A stretch of DNA of 25,631 nt, from contig JAGAPM010000306.1 of NCBI GenBank assembly GCA_017623265.1, forward strand, positions 1 through 25,631. Reading direction: 5' to 3'. The position numbers and the translations under genes are program-made. Below are positions 1 to 7,884 of the stretch, one piece after another. The notes beneath the pieces are model-generated. The model did not search any database. It saw nothing but the letters and a program-made list of their open reading frames with translations, and had not been told where the DNA came from. Every line of letters starts with the position of its first letter. Position 1 is the stretch's first letter. The DNA is from Lentisphaeria bacterium (lineage in GTDB: Bacteria > Verrucomicrobiota > Lentisphaeria > Victivallales > UBA1829).

Positions 1-862
1 CCTCCGATGTGGGATGCGAGAGTCCTTTGAACAGATCTCCCATGCGTTTCAGAAAAGATTTGCTGCCGGAGGGGGTCGGCTGTATGCCATGATCCGTATC
101 TGATCCCGGATCAAATGGTGGAACTTCTGAAACAGGGCCATCCTTTGCAGAACCGGACAACGGCTTCACAGGCGGCACAGGGTCATCCTTTGTAGAACCG
201 AATAACGGCTTCACGGGCGAAACAGGGGAGGCGCTCTGTCTTCTATTACCAACTGCAGAAACAATTCCTTTGAGATCCATCCAGACAATCAATATGAGCG
301 GAAACACGATCAACGCCAGAGAAATAATCAGAGTTCCGACCTCATTGATCAAACGGCGCAACAGTCCGGCAGGAATCTGCCCGGGGACTTCCGGAGCGCT
401 GAAAAGCTGACCAAGCAAACCGCCACTGAGTGCCGAGTTTTTTACGAGAATATCCTCATAATTTCTACCAAGCCCGAGTCTATCCGTCCACTGCAGCAGA
501 GCTTCGTTACCGGGATACAACCCGTAAAGGAAAGCCAAACCGAATGCCAGCATTAAAAATGCCCAGAAATATCCCGTATTCCGTTTTAAGGGATAAGGCA
601 GAAAACTCCGGATAACCGACACTCCGGCAAGGATCAGCAAAGGATAAACTGCCAATCCGAATGTAAAAAACAGCGCTCGCGCCGTATAAGCACCGCACAA
701 ACCGATCCAATTCTGTAACGGTGCGACCGAACCGCCCGCAAGCACGGCAATATCTTCAGCAGAATGGGAAATAACCGCAAATACAAGCAAAATAAAAAGT
801 ACCAGATAAAAAATATCCCGTTTGCGGAATCTCCGGTTCTGCGCCCCTGTATCCGATTCCAT
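1..862 (-). CDS. ftsK: FtsK/SpoIIIE-type DNA translocase, N-terminal membrane part (cut by window edge)
   Basis: Reading the minus strand from the ATG at 862 gives an open frame of 287 codons that runs off the left edge. The N-terminus has the FtsK four-helix membrane domain: a short charged head, a first helix (about residues 17-32), the family-typical SAEDIA and IGLCGAYTARALFFTFGL stretches (about 34-70), and more helices near 73-84, 95-113 and 178-200. After about residue 200 it becomes a Pro/Ser/Lys-rich hydrophilic linker, as expected before the translocase motor, which would lie outside the window. In the family the membrane domain anchors the protein at the septum and the motor pumps chromosome termini during division. 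AGGAAAGGAAAAGG just upstream serves as ribosome binding site. It follows the MFS gene by 100 bp in the same direction. The motor domain is not seen, so FtsK rests on the N-terminal domain alone. Confidence 0.8.
   Translation of the reverse strand, partial: MESDTGAQNRRFRKRDIFYLVLFILLVFAVISHSAEDIAVLAGGSVAPLQNWIGLCGAYTARALFFTFGLAVYPLLILAGVSVIRSFLPYPLKRNTGYFWAFLMLAFGLAFLYGLYPGNEALLQWTDRLGLGRNYEDILVKNSALSGGLLGQLFSAPEVPGQIPAGLLRRLINEVGTLIISLALIVFPLILIVWMDLKGIVSAVGNRRQSASPVSPVKPLFGSTKDDPVPPVKPLSGSAKDGPVSEVPPFDPGSDTDHGIQPTPSGSKSFLKRMGDLFKGLSHPTSE
132..221 (-). repeat. 45-bp tandem repeat (two copies) in the FtsK linker
   Basis: Two adjacent 45-bp units (132-176 and 177-221) differ at a handful of bases and encode two 15-residue copies of a VKPL(F/S)GS(T/A)KD(D/G)PV motif. 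They lie in the disordered linker between the membrane domain and the missing motor, so copy number could vary between strains without breaking the protein. Confidence 0.8.
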
Positions 863-962
863 GATCCTTTTCCTTTCCTCAAAATCACATCAGCGTCATA
901 ACGTGAAACATAGCACACATTAAGATTTATACAAGATAAATTTTAAAGAAAAAGGGATTTTT

Positions 963-2288
963 TTATGCCTCTGAATTTTTTCTTCCGTAGGACCGGTCAA
1001 TGATCTTTCCGGCAAGCCATGTAACCCAGAAACCGGGTAATGTACATACCATGACCCAAAGGAAAAAGAGCTGGTATTTTGTCCAACCGCAGGGGATCCA
1101 CTGTGTGATATTTTCTGCAATCCAGCCGGAAGGCATACCGGGCAAACGCAATCCGACAATCATAAATACGGTCATCAATGCAAAGTGGCTGGTCTTATAT
1201 TCATCCTTGCTTGTAGATGCGAACCAGACCATAAACAGCATATAACCGGCGAATCCGAATCCGTAACCAAACTGTTCCACGGCAATACAAGTCCCGGTCA
1301 ATAAGTTCGGAACAGCTCCCTGCCAAAATGCAAGCAGAACATACAGCAGATCCGGAACATTGATCGCCAAAACCATCGGCAACAACATTCTGCCAAGACC
1401 GAATCTGCCGCAAAGAAAGCCGGCGATCACACCACCGGTAAGCATCATGGTCACACCATACACTCCGACCATACTGCCATATTGCACCTTGCTCAATGCC
1501 AAACCATCATCGCTCAAAAGAAAGAGACGGGACATAACACTGAGTTGGGCTTCCCCAAGCCGGTACAGCAGCAGAAACAACAGGGCAATCCAGACATGTT
1601 TCTTCCGGAAAAAAGCAAGAAAAACAGCCGCAAAGTCTTTCCCGATGCCGGAAAATGAAAATTGTTTCGGCATATCCGATGCAGGGTGCGGCATAAAGAT
1701 CCCGCTCCAGAGCGCCAGCAGAAAAAGACTTGCCGCTACACCGGTAAGAGTCAGACACCATGCAGTATCAAGACGGCATTTTTCCGTTCCTGTCAACCAT
1801 CCGGCAAGAATAATAAACCCTCCGCTGCCGACGACTGCTGCAATTCTGTTGAACACACTCCGTAAGCCGGAATAAACTGCCTGCCGGTGATCATCCAAAG
1901 CGAGAATGTAAAAACCATCAGCAGCAATGTCGTGTACGCCGGATGTCAGAGATGCCAGAAAAAAGATCAGGATCAACCACGGAAGCGGATCGGAAAATTT
2001 GCATGCAAAAGCAGAGAAGAGAAACAATCCAGCCAATGAAAGCTGTCCGGTAAAAATCCAACTTCTGCGACGCGATACAGAGTCCACGACCGGAGCGCAG
2101 AAGATCTTAATCAGCAGAAGAGGAAGCAAGCCGAGAAAATTTGACCAGAAAGCGACGGCAGAATCAATCATACCGAATTCCTTGAACAGGATGATGGAAA
2201 CCTCAGCAATAATAACTGCCGGCAATCCCTGGGCAAAATACAGCGGCGGCAGCCAGCAAAGAACCGGTTTTTCTCGTTTTTCCATCAT
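963..2288 (-). CDS. MFS transporter, AmpG-like
   Basis: A 441-residue polytopic membrane protein with about 12 predicted helices. The opening LPPLYFAQGLPAVIIAEVSI and the HDIAADGFYILALDDHRQA segment (about residues 118-136) match the AmpG-type branch of the major facilitator superfamily, whose best known member imports anhydro-muropeptides in cell-wall recycling. The true substrate cannot be told from sequence, and many AmpG-like proteins in gut bacteria are uncharacterised. Two ATGs in a row (2288 and 2285) are both possible starts. Only one base separates it from the stop of maf, so it is probably translationally coupled to it. No convincing terminator lies between it and ftsK. Confidence 0.75.
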   Translation of the reverse strand: MMEKREKPVLCWLPPLYFAQGLPAVIIAEVSIILFKEFGMIDSAVAFWSNFLGLLPLLLIKIFCAPVVDSVSRRRSWIFTGQLSLAGLFLFSAFACKFSDPLPWLILIFFLASLTSGVHDIAADGFYILALDDHRQAVYSGLRSVFNRIAAVVGSGGFIILAGWLTGTEKCRLDTAWCLTLTGVAASLFLLALWSGIFMPHPASDMPKQFSFSGIGKDFAAVFLAFFRKKHVWIALLFLLLYRLGEAQLSVMSRLFLLSDDGLALSKVQYGSMVGVYGVTMMLTGGVIAGFLCGRFGLGRMLLPMVLAINVPDLLYVLLAFWQGAVPNLLTGTCIAVEQFGYGFGFAGYMLFMVWFASTSKDEYKTSHFALMTVFMIVGLRLPGMPSGWIAENITQWIPCGWTKYQLFFLWVMVCTLPGFWVTWLAGKIIDRSYGRKNSEA

Positions 2289-2289
2289 G

Positions 2290-2871
2290 TCAACACACCT
2301 TCAACGCCGCTTCGAGTGCTTCTTTTAAGCGGGTCGCCGGCAATCCGACGACATTGTCATAATCCCCCGAGATTTTTTTTATGATCATCTCCCCATGATC
2401 CTGAATAGCGTATGAGCCGGCCTTATCCAACACCGGAACAAGAGCCGTATATTCCTCTGCAACCGCCCGCTCAAAAGGCAGGAACTCCACGGTACTGGTC
2501 TCTGCAAAACGAATCAACAGATTCACTGCCCTGCAACAGATGCATACCCCTGTGGTAACAAAATGACTTTTGCCGGAAAGACGACACAATGTACATACGG
2601 CGTCTTCCCGATCCCGGGGCTTTCCAATTGCTTCATGTTCAAATTCGATCAGAGTATCGGCACCAATAACGAAAGCATCCGGATGCAATTCCGCCACTGC
2701 ATGCGCTTTCCGGCCTGCATTTTCCAATGCAAGGCGACAAACATTTACTCCCCCCGGAGCCAATTCATCCGCAGAAGAAGGAACGATTTCAAAAACCGGA
2801 AAGCCCGCCTTCGCCAGCAACTCTTTTCTTCTGGGGGAAGCGGAAGCAAGAATGATCCTCCGTGCCGTCAT
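2290..2871 (-). CDS. maf: Maf-like nucleoside triphosphate pyrophosphatase
   Basis: 193 residues, the usual Maf length. The family hydrolyses non-canonical or excess NTPs (dTTP, UTP, m7GTP and others) to the monophosphate and is linked to septum and cell-shape control. The signature SASPRRKELL is at residues 10-19, the catalytic GADT at 70-73, and the C-terminal KAGSYAIQ and YDNVVGLP segments match the dTTPase-type group. The frame is open further upstream, but that extension would lie inside the kinase gene and lacks family similarity, so I chose the ATG at 2871 directly before MTARRIILAS. It starts 7 bp after the upstream stop with only a weak ribosome site, which suggests coupling to the heptose kinase gene. 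Confidence 0.9.
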   Translation of the reverse strand: MTARRIILASASPRRKELLAKAGFPVFEIVPSSADELAPGGVNVCRLALENAGRKAHAVAELHPDAFVIGADTLIEFEHEAIGKPRDREDAVCTLCRLSGKSHFVTTGVCICCRAVNLLIRFAETSTVEFLPFERAVAEEYTALVPVLDKAGSYAIQDHGEMIIKKISGDYDNVVGLPATRLKEALEAALKVC

Positions 2872-2878
2872 TTTCTGC

Positions 2879-3898
2879 TTACCAGTGAAAGCTTGCCAGC
2901 AGTTCGGGGATATCTGTAACAGCAGTTCCAGCTTTTCCGACAACGATCCCGGCTGCATGATTGGCGATTTCCGCCGCTTCTTCGCCGGTAGTACCGGCTG
3001 CCATACAGAGAGTATAGGTAGCGATCACAGTGTCGCCCGCACCGCAGACGTCATAAACTTCCTTGGCGAGGGTGGGGATCACAAAGATCGAGTCCGGCTG
3101 TTCCCGTTTGAAGAGAGCCATCCCCTGATGACTCAATGTGATAAGCAGAGAATCCGGGATCCAGTTTTCCATAACTCTGGCAGCAACTTTTCTCAGGATA
3201 TGATCCTCCTCCACCACATCTTCCGGCTCGGTCCAGTAATGTTCTGCCAGATCAAAGGCTTCAGCCCGGTTCGGAGTCATCAGGGAAAGTCCCCGTACCT
3301 TCATATCATGTCCCGGATGCGGATCGAGAGAGGTATAAACACCATATTCACGGGCGGTATCTGCAATCACCTGAAGCATATCCCGTTCCAACAGTCCCTT
3401 GGCATAATCCTCCAGAATCAAGGCATCGATCTCACGGTTTTTGATTTTGGAACAAATCTTTTCCACCAATACATTACGCACTTCTTCAGCGACCGGTTCG
3501 GTATCTTCAAAATCCATGCGGACAACCTGTTGACTGCTGGCGATAACACGCTGTTTCACGGTTGTACGCCGTTCCGGAACGGCAAGGACGCCATCTGTAT
3601 TAACTCCGCCACAGTTCAGCAGAGAACAGAGTTCTTCGCCATCCCAATCCTGCCCCACAATTCCGAATGCAAAAACATCTTTTACTCCGAGACTGGTCAG
3701 ATTACGCATCACATTCGCTGCGCCGCCAAGCCGGACTTCAGATTTGCGGACATGCAGCACCGGAACCGGAGCTTCCTGAGAAAGGCGGGACGCCGTTCCG
3801 GAAACATAACGGTCCAGCATCAAATCTCCAAGCACTGCGATCCGGACAGCTTTTGTTTTTTCAATGATCACATTCAAGCGGTCTGCGGAAATACTCAT
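2879..3898 (-). CDS. hldE1/rfaE1: D-glycero-beta-D-manno-heptose-7-phosphate kinase (PfkB family, single domain)
   Basis: 339 residues of the PfkB/ribokinase fold with the RfaE1-type head: GDLMLDRYVSG (24-34), SQEAPVPVL (40-48) and RLGGAANV (56-63). The C-terminal anion hole and catalytic base are in GAGDT (286-290, base D289). The reaction in the family is ATP-dependent phosphorylation of heptose-7-phosphate at C1 for LPS inner-core heptose. There is no C-terminal cytidylyltransferase domain, so the adenylyltransferase half (HldE2) must be a separate gene elsewhere. That is a common arrangement outside enterobacteria. Its ATG overlaps the stop of the upstream small membrane protein gene by four bases (ATGA). 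Confidence 0.87.
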   Translation of the reverse strand: MSISADRLNVIIEKTKAVRIAVLGDLMLDRYVSGTASRLSQEAPVPVLHVRKSEVRLGGAANVMRNLTSLGVKDVFAFGIVGQDWDGEELCSLLNCGGVNTDGVLAVPERRTTVKQRVIASSQQVVRMDFEDTEPVAEEVRNVLVEKICSKIKNREIDALILEDYAKGLLERDMLQVIADTAREYGVYTSLDPHPGHDMKVRGLSLMTPNRAEAFDLAEHYWTEPEDVVEEDHILRKVAARVMENWIPDSLLITLSHQGMALFKREQPDSIFVIPTLAKEVYDVCGAGDTVIATYTLCMAAGTTGEEAAEIANHAAGIVVGKAGTAVTDIPELLASFHW

Positions 3899-4392
3899 TG
3901 TGAAATTGTCTCCTGTTCCTGAATGCGTTTTTCGAGCATTCGTACATATTTTTTCTGATCAATCTTTTCCCGACGCAGATAATATTGCGGTTTTCCTGCC
4001 GTCCAACGCTGCAGCATAAAGTCAAACATCCGGAAACGCTGAGCGAGTTCCGACACCTGTGCCAGATCCAAGCCATCCCTGTGTTCACGGGTATAAAGCA
4101 TCAAACGTTCGAAAGCACTTTTTGTCATTTGCAGTTCACCTTCAGCGAGTTCATCAGGCATTTTCACTTTCGGCAGGGCGGACCGCAATTTATCGATATC
4201 CCGTAACATTTTATCGCGCGCCATGTTGTATGCAAGAGCCTCTCCTTCCCGGAGCTGCACCGGCAAAAACACGATCAGATACACCTGAAGCAGGATCACA
4301 ATCAGAAACAATCCGATTGCGATCCCGGTCACAATATCCGGCTTGCGCTTACAGGAAAAATACTGCTTCAGATCTTTTTTTCCGGTCGCCAT
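3895..4392 (-). CDS. Small single-span membrane protein, unknown function
   Basis: 165 residues. A basic N-terminus (KKDLKQYFSCKRK) is followed by one strong membrane helix (about 22-44). A charged, mostly helical C-terminal part of about 120 residues should face the periplasm by the positive-inside rule. I recognise no family. The frame opens at a GTG (4401), but that codon sits inside the ribosome site GAGGTG, so the ATG at 4392 is the likely start. It lies 24 bp after the ROK kinase and overlaps the heptose kinase start by four bases, so it is a fixed member of this operon. An envelope or LPS-related role is only a guess from its neighbours. Confidence 0.72.
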   Translation of the reverse strand: MATGKKDLKQYFSCKRKPDIVTGIAIGLFLIVILLQVYLIVFLPVQLREGEALAYNMARDKMLRDIDKLRSALPKVKMPDELAEGELQMTKSAFERLMLYTREHRDGLDLAQVSELAQRFRMFDFMLQRWTAGKPQYYLRREKIDQKKYVRMLEKRIQEQETISQ

Positions 4393-4416
4393 ACTCAACA
4401 CCTCGCCGGGATTCGC

Positions 4417-5421
4417 TTACTGCTGTTCCCAAGGCAACTGCCAGTCACCCCGTTCGTACAGGGAATAAAGCGCAACAGCCACGCCGGAGTATTCACCAAT
4501 CTTGGTATCCAGTTTACTGGTCACGATGGAGCAAACGCTGTTCATCTGTTTCCAGGAATACTTTCCAACCCGTTCCAGCAACGGCTTCATGAAGAGATCA
4601 CCGGTCCGCAGAGCAATCGTACCGAGGGCAATGATTTCGGGATTGAAAATATTCATGAGCATACCCATTGCCTGAGCATTGCGCTCGATCATATCATCCC
4701 ACACCTTGCAGGCATATTCATCACCTTCGCGCACGGCGATTTCCAGAGCACGCATATCGATTTTATCCACATCGCCGCCGGCAGCTCTCATGATAGCAGA
4801 TTCAGGCTTATCTTTCAGCTCTTCCTGCAATCTCTGGGCAATTGCCTTACCGCCACAGAATGCTTCATAGTCGCCACGCAGACCGCAGTTGCAAACGGGT
4901 CCGTTCACATCCAGCACCATGTGTCCGACTTCGCCGCCATAGTTTTCCTTGCCGCGGAGCAGTCTGCCGTTGGCAATGATCCCGGCACCGATCCCGGTAC
5001 TCATCGTGAGATACAACATATTCTGTGTGTTCTGACCGGCACCGAAAATCCATTCTGCCAGACCGGCGGCATTCGCATCATTGTCAAAAAACGCTTCCAC
5101 ACCGAAAGCTTCTGCGAGATAGTCCCGGATTGCAACATGCTTCCAAAGTTTCATGTTGAAAGGTCCGAGAATGATCCCCTTTTCAAAATCCATGGGAGAG
5201 GGGGAACCGATGCCGATTGCACGCAATTCACTTTCTGCAATGCCTGTATCAGCAAGCAGTTTCTTACCGGCAGCAACAAGCTCGGGAAGAACTTCTGCAG
5301 GGTCCCGGTCCTGATTGCCCACCCGGGTGGAGCCGATCAGCTTGCCGTCACTGGTGCCAAGACAGATTGCGATCTTGGTTCCCCCGATGTCAAATCCCAA
5401 CACATAAAACGGTTTTTCCAT
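4417..5421 (-). CDS. ROK family sugar kinase (glucokinase/N-acetylhexosamine kinase type)
   Basis: 334 residues with the full ROK pattern: phosphate-binding DIGGTK (11-16), DNDANAAGLAEW (113-124, catalytic D115), adenosine motif STGIGAG (141-147), and GEVGH (163-167) leading to the zinc site. ROK kinases phosphorylate glucose, GlcNAc, ManNAc or other hexoses at C6; the substrate cannot be fixed here. The zinc loop reads CNCGLRGDYEAFCGG (177-191): two of the normal cysteines are present, but the third position (184) is Asp, with another Cys nearby at 189. AAGGAG seven bases before the ATG is a strong ribosome site. It is the first gene of the leftward operon. The lack of a helix-turn-helix domain rules out a NagC-type repressor. 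Confidence 0.88.
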   Translation of the reverse strand: MEKPFYVLGFDIGGTKIAICLGTSDGKLIGSTRVGNQDRDPAEVLPELVAAGKKLLADTGIAESELRAIGIGSPSPMDFEKGIILGPFNMKLWKHVAIRDYLAEAFGVEAFFDNDANAAGLAEWIFGAGQNTQNMLYLTMSTGIGAGIIANGRLLRGKENYGGEVGHMVLDVNGPVCNCGLRGDYEAFCGGKAIAQRLQEELKDKPESAIMRAAGGDVDKIDMRALEIAVREGDEYACKVWDDMIERNAQAMGMLMNIFNPEIIALGTIALRTGDLFMKPLLERVGKYSWKQMNSVCSIVTSKLDTKIGEYSGVAVALYSLYERGDWQLPWEQQ

Positions 5422-5473
5422 GTTTCTTAACTCCTTGACTTAATCTTAATGTTTTTTTATCAAATATTTTTAC

Positions 5474-5502
5474 AATATACATTGACTTTTGCCAAAGGGC
5501 AA
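5474..5502 (-). promoter_or_regulatory. Candidate sigma70-type promoter for the leftward ROK operon
   Basis: On the minus strand TTGCCC (5497-5502) is followed after 17 bp by TATATT (5474-5479), giving a leader of about 45 nt before the ROK start at 5421. It overlaps the rightward promoter described next. Predicted from hexamer match and spacing only. Confidence 0.5.
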
Positions 5503-5510
5503 AGTATTTT
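5482..5510 (+). promoter_or_regulatory. Candidate sigma70-type promoter for the exbB-exbD-tonB operon
   Basis: TTGACT (5482-5487), a 17-bp spacer and TATTTT (5505-5510) lie about 50 bp before the start at 5561. The spacer holds the inverted repeat TTTGCC-AAAG-GGCAAA (5488-5503), a possible operator. It also contains the -35 of the opposing promoter. Confidence 0.55.
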
Positions 5511-5560
5511 TAGAAAAAAGAAGCTTTTTTTTGAAAAAAATAAACTTTGAAGGGTAAAAA

Positions 5561-6307
5561 ATGAACATACTTACTATTTTTTCGCCGGTTCTCGCTTCTG
5601 ACAGCGGGTTGCTTTATGCATTTTCGCACAGTGATTTTCTGGGACAACTCATTTGTATCGTCCTCTTCATATTTTCCATCTTCACCTGGATTGTCATGAT
5701 CAACAAATACTGCAGCATGCGAAAGCTGGAAGAAGCAAACAACCAGTTTCTCAAAGCATTCCGGGAAAAACCTTCTCCCCTTTCTCTGAATGAATCTTCC
5801 AAACTGGCATATTGTCCGCTTGCAGCAGTGTACCTCGGTGCCAAAAAGAGAATCGAAGCATTCCATCTCGTAGATAAAGGCACCAATACCCGCCGGGCAC
5901 TCAGTGATGCCGAACTGGAAATTGTAAAATCCAACGTGGAACAGACGATTGAAGATCAGCTGGTCAAACTGGATAAAAGCATGATCTTTCTCCAGACTGC
6001 CGTCAGCGCCAGCCCGTTCCTCGGGCTTTTCGGTACAGTTTGGGGCATTACGATCGCCTTCACCAATCTGGCAAGCAAAGGAAAGGCCGATATCAGTACG
6101 CTTGCTCCGGGTGTTTCCGGGGCATTGCTTACCACGGTGATCGCCCTGATCGTGGCAATTCCGTCTCTGGTAGGATATAACATCATCACCGCATCCATCC
6201 GCAAAATGACCGTACAGCTGGACAACTTTGCGGAAGAGTTTCACTCCAGACTCAAGATCGAACAGATGGACAGCATTGCTGCCGCCTCAAATGAACAGCA
6301 ATATTGA
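5561..6307 (+). CDS. exbB/tolQ: ExbB/TolQ-type proton channel subunit
   Basis: 248 residues. Three membrane helices (about 27-48, 143-167 and 185-208) sit around a large cytoplasmic loop, the standard layout of the MotA/TolQ/ExbB family. The signature SPFLGLFGTVWGI is at 151-163. With ExbD/TolR it forms the inner-membrane proton channel that powers a TonB or TolA partner. GAAGGG six bases before the ATG is the ribosome site. First gene of a three-gene operon, followed nine bases later by exbD. The sequence alone does not separate ExbB from TolQ; the third gene makes the TonB/Tol role clear but not which of the two. Confidence 0.9.
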   Translation: MNILTIFSPVLASDSGLLYAFSHSDFLGQLICIVLFIFSIFTWIVMINKYCSMRKLEEANNQFLKAFREKPSPLSLNESSKLAYCPLAAVYLGAKKRIEAFHLVDKGTNTRRALSDAELEIVKSNVEQTIEDQLVKLDKSMIFLQTAVSASPFLGLFGTVWGITIAFTNLASKGKADISTLAPGVSGALLTTVIALIVAIPSLVGYNIITASIRKMTVQLDNFAEEFHSRLKIEQMDSIAAASNEQQY

Positions 6308-6316
6308 GGTGATACC

Positions 6317-6733
6317 ATGGCAAGACGCCGCTTCAACTCATCTCCATACGATACGATCAATCTGACTCCGTTGATCGATACGTTGTTTTTTCTGCTCATC
6401 ATCTTTATGATCACCGCTCCCCTGCTGGAATACACCATTGAAGTCGATCCGCCGGAAATGAATGCAGATCCACTCCCGAAAGATGCCGCAGACAATCAGA
6501 ACCTCAAGACGATCAACCTTACTAAAGACGGGCATGTTATCTTCGATGAAAACACCATCACGCAAGATGAATGTATTATGAAACTGATGCCGTACCGGAC
6601 AAACCCCGATTTCAAAATTTTTCTGCGGGCTGACCGGGAACTTTCTTATGGAAAAGTAATCGCATTTCTTGCTAAAATGCACGGAAACGGATTCAAAAAT
6701 GTCTCCCTTGTCACTACGGAGGAGGAACAGTGA
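6317..6733 (+). CDS. exbD/tolR: ExbD/TolR-type proton channel subunit
   Basis: 138 residues. A basic cytoplasmic head is followed by a single membrane helix (about 17-36) containing INLTPLIDTLFFLLIIFM. D21 is the conserved proton-carrying aspartate. The periplasmic domain ends with the family LRADRELSYGKVIAFL segment. It works with the upstream ExbB/TolQ to convert proton flow into movement of the TonB/TolA-like protein encoded next. Its stop overlaps the GTG start of the next gene by four bases (GTGA). Confidence 0.9.
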   Translation: MARRRFNSSPYDTINLTPLIDTLFFLLIIFMITAPLLEYTIEVDPPEMNADPLPKDAADNQNLKTINLTKDGHVIFDENTITQDECIMKLMPYRTNPDFKIFLRADRELSYGKVIAFLAKMHGNGFKNVSLVTTEEEQ

Positions 6734-7716
6734 GACTCTCCGATGCGGCACGATATATCCACTGCGGTCTGGATCCCTACGATGACAACACAATCAGCCG
6801 GAAACTGATTCTGACGGTCGTCATTGTCCATGCCCTGCTGGTTCCATTTTTGTGCCTGCTGACATGGCTTGATAATGAAAGGATGAAACGGAACGAAGTA
6901 CCTGTTTCTCCAAAAGAAATCATTGTCCCGGTGGTGATGAATCTGCCCGGATCCAGTGCGCCGTTACCGGCTTCTGAAACACCGCAGCCCGCAGACAGCA
7001 CAAAAAAAGTCTACCAGCCTCTCCCCCCCCTGCCGGAAATCGAACCGTTACCAGTATTGCCACCGCCACCGCCCCCGCAACCGAGACCGGAGATAAAACC
7101 CAAACCGCAACCAAAGCCGAAACCGCAGCCGCAGGTCAAACCAAAACCGCAACCCAAGCCGAAACCGCAGCCGCAGGTCAAACCGAAGCCTGAACCAAAA
7201 ACTCCGTCTATTGAGGAACGAATCCGGGCGCAACGGGAAAAGAACAAAAATAAAACGGTCACCAGACAACGGGAATCTGAAGTTACCCGGAAAATACGGG
7301 AACAGGCAGAAAGACAGCGGATTGCCCGGGAACGCGCTGCCCGGGAAGCAGCGGAGAGAGCCGCTCGAGACCGGGCACAGGCTCTTGCCGATTTCCGGAG
7401 AGGAACACAAGGGATCGGCTCCGGCGTCGATGGAATTCTGGCAGACTCGAAAGACCGGGAATATCTGGGAAAACTCAAAGCATTCGTGGAACCGCGTTTC
7501 CGTCAACCTTCTGATGCCCAGCTGGGCAACCGGAAACCGGAGACGGTTGTGATGGTAACCATCGCATCGGATGGTCGGATATTGAACTGGAAAATCATCC
7601 AATCTTCCGGCAGCTCTGCCATGGATGAGGCAGTCCGCAATACCATGCGCAATCTGAAGGTCGTACCTGCCCCGCCCCGCGGCATGGAAATTCCGCTGAC
7701 CTTCCGGGCAAAATAA
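6730..7716 (+). CDS. tonB: TonB/TolA-like energy-transducing protein with Pro/Lys repeat spacer
   Basis: 328 residues. One membrane helix (about 25-46) follows a short cytoplasmic head. A proline-rich periplasmic arm (about 93-157) comes next, with a poly-Pro run at 111-116 and two perfect 14-residue KP-rich repeats (123-150). An Arg/Ala/Glu-rich helical segment (about 160-225) recalls TolA. The C-terminal domain (about 265-328: VMVTIASDGRILNWKIIQSS, ending PLTFRAK) has the TonB-C pattern. Such proteins span the periplasm and carry energy from ExbBD to outer-membrane receptors or to the Tol-Pal system. The start is GTG at 6730 with GGAGGA (6721-6726) in front. No tolB or pal follows, which leans towards TonB, although the helical spacer is TolA-like. 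Confidence 0.85.
   Translation: MRLSDAARYIHCGLDPYDDNTISRKLILTVVIVHALLVPFLCLLTWLDNERMKRNEVPVSPKEIIVPVVMNLPGSSAPLPASETPQPADSTKKVYQPLPPLPEIEPLPVLPPPPPPQPRPEIKPKPQPKPKPQPQVKPKPQPKPKPQPQVKPKPEPKTPSIEERIRAQREKNKNKTVTRQRESEVTRKIREQAERQRIARERAAREAAERAARDRAQALADFRRGTQGIGSGVDGILADSKDREYLGKLKAFVEPRFRQPSDAQLGNRKPETVVMVTIASDGRILNWKIIQSSGSSAMDEAVRNTMRNLKVVPAPPRGMEIPLTFRAK
7096..7200 (+). repeat. 42-bp tandem repeat coding the Pro/Lys spacer
   Basis: Two 42-bp units (7096-7137 and 7138-7179) encode the identical 14-residue sequence KPKPQPKPKPQPQV. A partial third (7180-7200) reads KPKPEPK. The DNA copies differ only at silent positions. The spacer length is prone to slippage, and it sets the reach of the protein across the periplasm. 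Confidence 0.9.
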
Positions 7717-7768
7717 CCCTTTCCCGGCGCATATATATATAAAAAGTCGCTTTTTTCATATTTTCCTG

Positions 7769-7797
7769 TTGACTTTCATGGCTTCCGAGTGTAGATT
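7769..7797 (+). promoter_or_regulatory. Candidate sigma70-type promoter for the kinase-nucleotidyltransferase-nahK-epimerase operon
   Basis: TTGACT (7769-7774), a 17-bp spacer and TAGATT (7792-7797) predict a start near 7804 and a leader of about 80 nt. AGGAG (7871-7875) lies nine bases before the ATG at 7885. The leader shows no recognisable riboswitch. Confidence 0.55.
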
Positions 7798-7884
7798 AAG
7801 GGTAATCCTGTTATTTTTTCAGGAGAAATGTTCAAATTCAGCCAAAAATCAACATAAAACAACCGTCATAAGGAGAAACAAACC

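Noticed and set aside
7739..7758. AAAAAG-TCG-CTTTTTT hairpin after tonB as terminator
   Set aside because: A stem of five A-T pairs and one G-C is too weak; the T-run is itself part of the stem. The end of the tonB transcript is left open.
7828..7857. Nine-codon reading frame (MFKFSQKST) in the leader of the NahK operon
   Set aside because: AGGAG lies only two bases before the ATG, too close for good initiation, and there is no codon run or terminator that would indicate attenuation.
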